Source: Epichloe hybrida
Lineage: Eukaryota; Ascomycota; Sordariomycetes; Hypocreales; Clavicipitaceae
DNA: 64,000 nt
Assembly (NCBI GenBank): GCA_019022495.1
Contig: JAFEKR010000030.1
Location: forward strand, 248,001-312,000
Direction of reading: 5' to 3'
Part shown: one piece after another, positions 57,582 to 64,000 of the stretch
How the letters are laid out: the number at the start of each line of letters is the position of its first letter
Numbering within the stretch: position 1 is the stretch's first letter
The notes under the pieces: generated by a model
What the model saw: only the letters and a program-made list of their open reading frames with translations
Told to the model about the DNA's origin: nothing
Databases searched by the model: none
Translations under genes and position numbers: made by a program

Positions 57582-60500
57582 ATGGAAGGTGCCTTCACTC
57601 ATGTCGGCAATCATCTGATTTCTGATTCAGCTGCGGCCATCAAGGCTGGAGCCGATGACTTATCTGCCCTCGACCCCGGCGAGAGCTTGCTCTATGGCAA
57701 GTATGGCGGTGGTCGCAGTGGTCGTCGACGCGCCGACGACGACGACAATCAGACGGAGGCTTTTGAAGGTGACGAGAATGATAGCCTTAACAGCGTGCCT
57801 GTGGACGGCATGATGGGCTTGAAGTTGAAGAAACCCGAAGAACCAAAAGAGCTTCCCGCTCATGCTTGCGCGTAAGCAACACTGCCAAGTGCCGTTGGGG
57901 GGGTTCTTTTTTTGCTAACATGATGATTGAAGCTACTGTGGCATTCACTCTCCCGCCTGTGTTGTCAAATGCTTGACCTGTAACAGGTGGTTCTGCAGCG
58001 CCAGGGGCAACGGCACCTCAACCCATATCGTCAATCACCTAGTCCGAGCGAGACATAAAGAGGTTCAGCTTCATCCTGAATCTGCTCTCGGAGATACTGT
58101 CTTGGAGTGCTACAATTGTGGAACGAAAAATGCGTTCTTACTTGGTTTCATCCCGGCAAAATCAGACACAGTCGTTGTACTTTTATGTCGGCAACCTTGT
58201 GCAGCCAGCACATCTAACAAGGATATGAACTGGGATATCTCGCGCTGGGAACCGCTAATTGAGGAGCGAGCTTTTCTAACCTGGCTTGTTAGTGCGCCGT
58301 CCGACGTTGAGCAGCTCCGCGCTCGTCACTTGTCGCCCAACACGATTGCCAAGCTGGAAGAGATGTGGAAGGTTGAGCCGAACGCCACTGTTGCGGACCT
58401 TGAAAAGGCCGCCAGTATTGACGATGATCCCGACCCGGTGCTGCTGCGATACGATGACCCATACCACTATCAGAACATATTCGGACCGCTCGTAAAAATG
58501 GAGTCCGATTATGACAAGAAACTCAAGGAAGCTCAGTCGGAAGACGGCCTCGTCGTGCGATGGGACTATGGTCTCAATAACAAGCATCTCGTCAGCTTTA
58601 ACCTGCACAAGATCGAGTCTGGAGATGTCAAGCTTGCGGTTGGTGATGAAATGAGGCTTCGATATAACGGTGAACTTCGTGAGCCTTGGGAAGGCGTTGG
58701 ATATGTCATCAAGATTCCCAACAGCCAGTCCGATGAAGTGTGCCTCGAGCTGCGTAAGGCTGGAAATGAGAAACACGTTCCCACGGACTTATCTCACAAC
58801 TTCTCCGCCGATTATGTTTGGAAAGCTACTTCGTACGACCGCATGCAACTTGCCATGAAAACCTTTGCCGTTGATGACATGAGTGTCTCGGGCTACATTT
58901 TCCATACTCTTTTGGGACACGAGGTTCAACTACAACCAATGCAAACAAAGCTTCCCCGGAAATGGTCGGTCCCGACGCTTCCCGACCTTAACCAAAGCCA
59001 GGTCGATGCCATCAAGTCTGTGCTCCAGAAACCGCTGAGTCTTATTCAGGGACCACCTGGAACTGGAAAGACTGTGACTTCTGCCACTATCATCTATCAC
59101 CTCGCTAAGATGAGCGGCAATCAAGTCCTGGTCTGCGCTCCTTCAAACGTGGCCGTGGACCAGCTTTGCGAGCGAATCCACTTCACTGGTCTCAAGGTCG
59201 TTCGTCTGACCGCCAAGTCTCGAGAAGATGTCGAGTCCTCAGTCAAATTCCTGGCTTTACACGAGCAGGTTCGGTTGGCCGAGCATAATAGCGAACTCCT
59301 CAAGCTCTCGCAATTGAAGAATGATGTTGGAGAACTTTCCAGCCAAGACGAGAAGAAGTTCAAACAGCTTACTAAGGCTGCTGAACGAGAAATCCTCAAC
59401 AACGCAGACGTGGTTTGCTGCACTTGCGTTGGTGCTGGTGATCCTCGTCTATCCAAGATGAAGTTCCGAAACGTGCTCATTGATGAGTCTACTCAGTCGG
59501 CTGAGCCGGAATGTATGATTCCTCTTGTTCTTGGTTGCAAGCAGGTGGTTCTCGTGGGAGATCACAAACAGCTTGGCCCGGTCATCATGAACAAGAAAGC
59601 GGCAAAGGCTGGCTTGAACCAGTCACTTTTCGAACGACTGATTCAGCTTCAGCTTGCTCCAATCCGACTCACCACGCAATACCGAATGCACCCATGTCTG
59701 TCCGAATTCCCTTCCAATATGTTTTATGACGGTAGCTTGCAAAATGGCATCACGCATGAGCATCGTCTGAGGAAGGATGTCGACTTCCCATGGCCTATTG
59801 TGGAGACGCCTATGATGTTTTGGTCAAACCTCGGTCACGAAGAGATCTCGACTTCAGGAACATCATATCTCAATCGCACGGAGGCTTCCAACGTTGAGAA
59901 GACAGTTACTCGATTCTTTAAAGCAGGCGTCAAACCTTCAGAAATTGGTGTCATTACGCCATATGAGGGCCAAAGAAGCTACATTGTCACCACCATGCAG
60001 AATTCAGGCACATTTAAGAAGGAGGTCTACAAGGAGGTTGAGGTGGCGTCTGTCGATGCCTTTCAGGGCCGTGAAAAGGACTTTATTGTTCTTTCGTGCG
60101 TTCGATCCAACGAAACCCAGGGCATCGGTTTTTTGTCTGATCCTCGCCGTCTAAACGTGGCTCTCACTCGAGCCAAATATGGTCTCGTGATTCTTGGCAA
60201 TCCCAAGGTGTTGTCCAAGCACGAGCTTTGGCACAATCTACTGGTGCATTTCAAGGACCGCAAGTGTTTCGTCGAAGGTCCCTTGACCAACTTGCAAGCC
60301 TGTCTGCTGCAGTTCAGTCGACCCAAGGTCAGCTTCCGTCAGAAGAACAACTACCAGTCGCAGTATGGCGCTGGTGCTAACGGATACGCCAATGGTCGCT
60401 TCAATGGTGGTGGCGGTCCACCTGGACGAGACTTTGACTCAGGATCTATGCTATCGTATATTCCTGACGATGTGTCTTCTATTCAGGGCTCGGCCTTTGG

Positions 60501-60909
60501 AGGGGCTAACCTGAACACAGCATTCCCACCCATGTTCTCCAGCTTTACCCCTGAACAATGGCCTGGTCTCCCGGGCGTGCCAGCTCCGGGTCGCGGTAAC
60601 AAGGGGCGTGGGCGAGCCACCGAGAGTATCGCTGGCGAAAGCGTAGCCAACTCCGAACTCACCGACGCTACCAGCAGCGTACTCGGCGGCAAAGGCGTCG
60701 GGCAGGGCGGTGTCAGGTTAGGTGCCGGCTTGCACGATGCAGTAACTGGCATGCGTCCGGTTTCGTACACCCAGAGCGACAGGCTCAAGCAGTATGTGGA
60801 GAGCAACGGCCGTATGGCGCCAGGAAGCGGCTTTGGTCGACGATATGACGATGATGAGAAGAGCGTTAGCACTGCTTTTCACAGTCAGATTGGCGGTGGC
60901 TACGACTGA
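57582..60909 (+). CDS. upf1: UPF1/NAM7 RNA helicase of nonsense-mediated decay (2 exons, 1,088 aa)
   Basis: ATP-dependent 5'-3' RNA helicase that marks transcripts with premature stops for decay, together with Upf2/Upf3 and release factors. Exons: 57,582-57,871 and 57,933-60,909. The intron starts GTAAGC and ends TTGAAG. The frame closes at 1,088 aa. The N-terminal acidic/Arg region is followed by the Cys/His-rich zinc module that binds Upf2 (about residues 94-250: [25 protein letters not shown], then CYNCGTKN). Superfamily 1 helicase motifs follow: GPPGTGKT (470-477), DEST (614-617), [22 protein letters not shown] and NVALTRAK. The C-terminal tail is Gly/Gln/Ser-rich with SQ sites. All catalytic motifs are intact. 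Confidence 0.97.
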
Positions 60910-61953
60910 GTGACGTGGAAATAACTGGAGAAGCTGTCTTTTTTTCTTGAAGAGGCAATATACACTGCTTGGCTTGGTAAGGCATTCACATGGATGAAGG
61001 TTTACTGAGAGTCCAGGCAGGACTTGACTGCTAGTAGAGCTGACAAGAGTGATTGGGCGCAACGGGCAAACAGCCACCGCTTGACATGATGACTAGACAT
61101 GCGACGCAGATCATTGAAGCAGGATCCGACGGGTGCTGGCTTGGCCCGGGAAAGCTGTCGACCGACACGACCAGGGATGGAAGAGTCCGCATCGTCTGGA
61201 TCTCATCTAGCTGCACAAATGATATGGCAGAAGCAACCAGGACAAGCTGGTATGCTTTTCGTGGCAAATCTTATATTCTTTTCTTTTTGGAACCGCAGCA
61301 GAAGATAACGCAGCGACTGAAGCTGTCAGAAGCGCTGGCAAATGGAGATTTGACAAAAAGTATCATTTGAGGACAGCAGGCTATCGGGGAGAGCTACTTC
61401 AGATCAGACAAGGACAAGGACAAGCGATGGGAAAGCCCACGCCAGCATGTGCAAGGAGCAGTTCGCCGCGCGGGCTCGAGATGTCGTTGCTACTGCAATG
61501 CATCGTCTAATACGTTGGTGGTTGACGGGGCTGAGGGGCAATGCTTATTATTAGTGATTTTGATTTTAACGACCAACTCGAGACACATTCATTAGAAAAG
61601 TAGAGACACAAGAAAAGACGACAAGGTCATCAAAAGCAAAGAATTGCAGTCTCTTGTATACACGTCGAGGATGCGTGGTCAATCTTTGTGCGTAGAGGGT
61701 GACGGACCCGAGAGAAACTGCCACGCTGAACAAGTCGAACAATCTACTCGGATGTGAAGAGGCACGAGCAAGCAAGCGGGGTCGACCGATGGAGTTTGCT
61801 TTGCTGTTGTGCAACGCCGGGTAGGGCTGGAGAAGTCGAACATTATTCCGCCGGTCGTACAGAGATCTGATCCGTACGCGGTCACCAGTTGCCAAAAAAA
61901 AAGAGGGGGGGAAGGCGTCTGACTAAGATGACCGTCACTTGTCACGACCTTTG
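60910..61953. other. Intergenic between UPF1 and the MFS gene, no supported gene
   Basis: Both flanking genes end here (convergent). Overlapping open frames of up to about 110 codons lack any domain or intron structure. Confidence 0.5.
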
Positions 61954-63744
61954 TCAAGACTTGGTTTCCCCAGTCGATCGGCTTGTGCTGGTCGCCCCTT
62001 TCTCCTCTTCTATAGTTTTTCGATGAAAAGTAGATGCTGCGCGAATCCGCGGACCAAAATGGTAGAAGAAGTAGGGCAAAGGCGCCATTGCCAAAGCGAC
62101 GAAACCCAAGACAGAGGTTGCCCAGGCAGCACCCAATTCGTCATACATCTCGCGAGAGAAGAGAGGGAACCCCGCACCGAACAAGGACCTGAGTATGGCG
62201 TTTGCGGCGAGTGCGCTGGCAGCATACTTTCCGTAGCAGTCAATCAGGTAAGAGGTTATACCCAAAAACAGAGTGACGAAGCCGATCCCGAATGGGATAC
62301 CCGACAAGATGCAGCTCGCCCAGTGGACGGATGGGTTGCATGTCCATGCGAACCAGAACAGTCCTACGGGAATCAACCATGATAGGAACACCAGATGCGG
62401 TAATCGAGCTTCAGGCTTGGGCCCGCCCAGCTTCTTCACATGATGACCATGTATGCGATTGATGCAAGGCGACGCAGCCGTTGCAATGGCCATGCCAACT
62501 CCGATACCTGAACTCTCCATTTTTTAGCCGGGGTGTTGCAGCGGTTGAGATGAGGCGTATTGAAAACCTACCCAGAAAGGTTAGGCCGGAGATGCCGGCA
62601 TCCCAGTGTCTCGTCTGCTGGAAGACATATGGGTAGGCGGTAAAGTCAAGATACAAGATGCCGTAAACAAAGGCCATGTAGAGTGACAGGAGAAAGAGGA
62701 TGGGTTCTGTAAAGAACATGACAGTCGGTCGGGTGATGTTGGTGCGGAGCATCAGCCCAAGCTCCTGGTGCGACTGCTGGAGGCCATATTTTTGCGCCTT
62801 GATGTGCAGCAGCCTCGGGGCATAGGTTTCGGGCAGAAACAGAAGCATGACGGCATATACAACGCCGCTGATGACGAACACCAGCCAAAAGTCCCTGAAG
62901 AAGACTTTAGTATACATGCATTCCAGTTTTATCAGGCCTGTAGGTGTAGGAGCTTACCATCGCCACTATGACCATGGTGTGTTCGGTGAGACGGTTTCTC
63001 AGCAAGCTGAAATTCAGTAAGAAGGTGCTTTGGTCGATCACATACCGATGCATACTCAGTAAGAAAGCCACCAGTAATGGGCGCAATCACTGGGCCTAAG
63101 AAGCTCGCAGCAGTGAATAGTGCAAGAGGGACAGAGCGATGGCTAGGTGGCCACAAGTCGGTCAACGAGCCCCCCGAGTTGGTCACTAAGACTCGCGTCC
63201 ATCCATCAGCGCCGTCCCTTTAGCCATCCCTTTAGCCATGTCAGTCGATTCGCAGCGGGTGCTTACCGGTGGGAGAACCGAAGAAGCCACACAGGAAACG
63301 AAAAACCAAGAGAGCAGCGATGTTGGGCGAAAGGGCGCATCCAAGGTTGAACAGGACGAAGAGGGCAAGAGTGATGCGGTAGACTGGATTGCGGCCATAG
63401 ACTTCAGACAAGGGGGCAAAGATGAGGGGCCCGGAAGCAAAGCCGAGCAGGAATGTGCTGACACCCAAGGTTGCGACGGTCCTAGAGCAATTCAGATGCT
63501 CCGCGATACTTGGAATTGCGGCTGTTTGTATGGATGAGCAGAAGGCAATGGTGGCAGTCATGAAGACGACTGATGCGGCAGGTCAGTGGCACGTCTCAAT
63601 ATTAAACCCAGTTGGCTATTGGATGCGAGACCGACCAATCATGGTGCACGTCCATTTTCGGGCTGGAGAAAAGTTCAAAGGACTTTCACCATGGTCCAGG
63701 GTGAGGGTATCGCGGGACGTTGGAATTGGTGGGGCTGATGCCAT
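61954..63744 (-). CDS. MFS transporter, DHA1 drug/polyamine:H+ antiporter type (6 exons, 495 aa)
   Basis: Proton-coupled exporter in the plasma membrane, substrate unknown. Exons (minus): 63,744-63,636; 63,569-63,267; 63,185-63,046; 63,006-62,958; 62,904-62,572; 62,507-61,954. The frame closes at 495 aa. A cytosolic N terminus (about 36 aa) precedes TM1 (VVFMTATIAFCSSIQ). Family blocks are PLSEVYGRNPVYR (motif A), FRFLCGFFGSPT, SGGSLTDLWPP, LGPVIAPITGGFLTEYAS, LFLPETYAPRLLH, and FGIGFVTLFLGITSYLIDCYGKYAASALAAN, typical of DHA1. Weak points: the first donor is GTCGGT, and the 49-nt exon 4 gives a His/Ser-rich stretch where the family has WRW and a helix start, so that join is uncertain. The start 63,744 (ACCATGG) is preferred over an in-frame ATG at 63,798. 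Confidence 0.85.
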
Positions 63745-63836
63745 GGTTTCAAGTCTTTTTCGGCGATACCGTTGTTGCTTTGCTTGTTCATGAATCATGG
63801 CCGAACCTCCCGTCGTGTTGGATACGGGGCGCGAAG

Positions 63837-63844
63837 TATATTTA
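63837..63844 (-). promoter_or_regulatory. TATA-like box of the MFS gene
   Basis: TAAATATA on the minus strand, about 93-100 bp before the preferred start codon. Confidence 0.4.
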
Positions 63845-64000
63845 TGTAAGTGGGAGGAGACTTGGCAGGCGTAAAGATGTAAAGATGTAAAAATGGAGGA
63901 AATGGGATGGTGTTGTGCTTATTATTTCAACTTGACAGCCATGGCGTGTCTTGGCGTTTTGGGGGTCTTGGGACTAGGGGCGTGCATGTAGCATTCCTCC

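Noticed and set aside
39295..63744. Possible secondary-metabolite cluster (isopropylmalate dehydrogenase, PLP enzyme, MFS exporter together)
   Set aside because: No synthase or synthetase core gene is present, and the intervening genes are conserved housekeeping genes (TOM70, UPF1, IMP4, SSO, Obg-type GTPase).

Overview
The window is from a filamentous ascomycete, most likely a hypocrealean Sordariomycete. Genes carry short GT..AG introns with TACTAAC-like branch sites, and the protein set (CFEM protein, TOM70, Upf1, Imp4, Pof3/Dia2-like F-box protein) is typical of that group. The 5S and 28S rRNA relics also read like hypocrealean rDNA. The sequence falls into two compartments that meet near 36.5 kb.

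Compartment 1 (1-36,500) is AT-rich repeat DNA mutated by repeat-induced point mutation (RIP). CpA/TpG steps are scarce, TpA is everywhere, and former Trp and Gln codons are now stops. It contains, in order: the 5' end of a Ty3/gypsy element (1-2276, minus strand); a copia relic (about 2282-7017) split by a hAT-like non-autonomous element (about 3191-4621); a decayed gene (7878-8816); a second member of the same hAT-like family with a clean 8-bp target duplication (9115-11044); a GC-rich minisatellite; an RIP-mutated 3' portion of a 28S rRNA gene on the minus strand with an apparent group I intron; another decayed gene (15159-15933); a complete Ty3/gypsy chromovirus (16465-24287, LTRs of 267 bp, 5-bp duplication TACTA); tandem-repeat sequence; a relic of a fungal tyrosine-recombinase-like/C2H2 protein (27559-28980); a complete copia element (30500-35966, LTRs of 252 bp, 5-bp duplication CCTAC); and a short tandem array of 5S rRNA relics (36095-36504). 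None of the mobile elements retains an intact coding region.

Compartment 2 (36,500-64,000) is ordinary gene-rich euchromatin. The models all close in frame: a tiny hypothetical gene; 3-isopropylmalate dehydrogenase (LEU2 type, 7 exons, minus); an Obg/YchF-type GTPase (plus); a TPR/F-box/LRR protein of the Pof3/Dia2 type (minus); a class IV PLP aminotransferase-like protein (minus); TOM70 (plus); a plasma-membrane syntaxin of the Sso1/2 type (minus); a small CFEM protein (minus); IMP4 (minus) divergent from UPF1 (plus); and an MFS drug/polyamine-type transporter (minus).

These genes cover unrelated core functions: leucine synthesis, translation GTPase, ubiquitin ligase, folate-type PLP enzyme, mitochondrial import, exocytosis, ribosome biogenesis and nonsense-mediated decay. 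They do not look like a secondary-metabolite cluster or a defence island. I found no dedicated new multigene system. The most unusual signals are in compartment 1: hAT-like elements whose subterminal pentamer arrays differ between copies by one base, and displaced rDNA (28S plus intron, and tandem 5S) caught in the RIP compartment.
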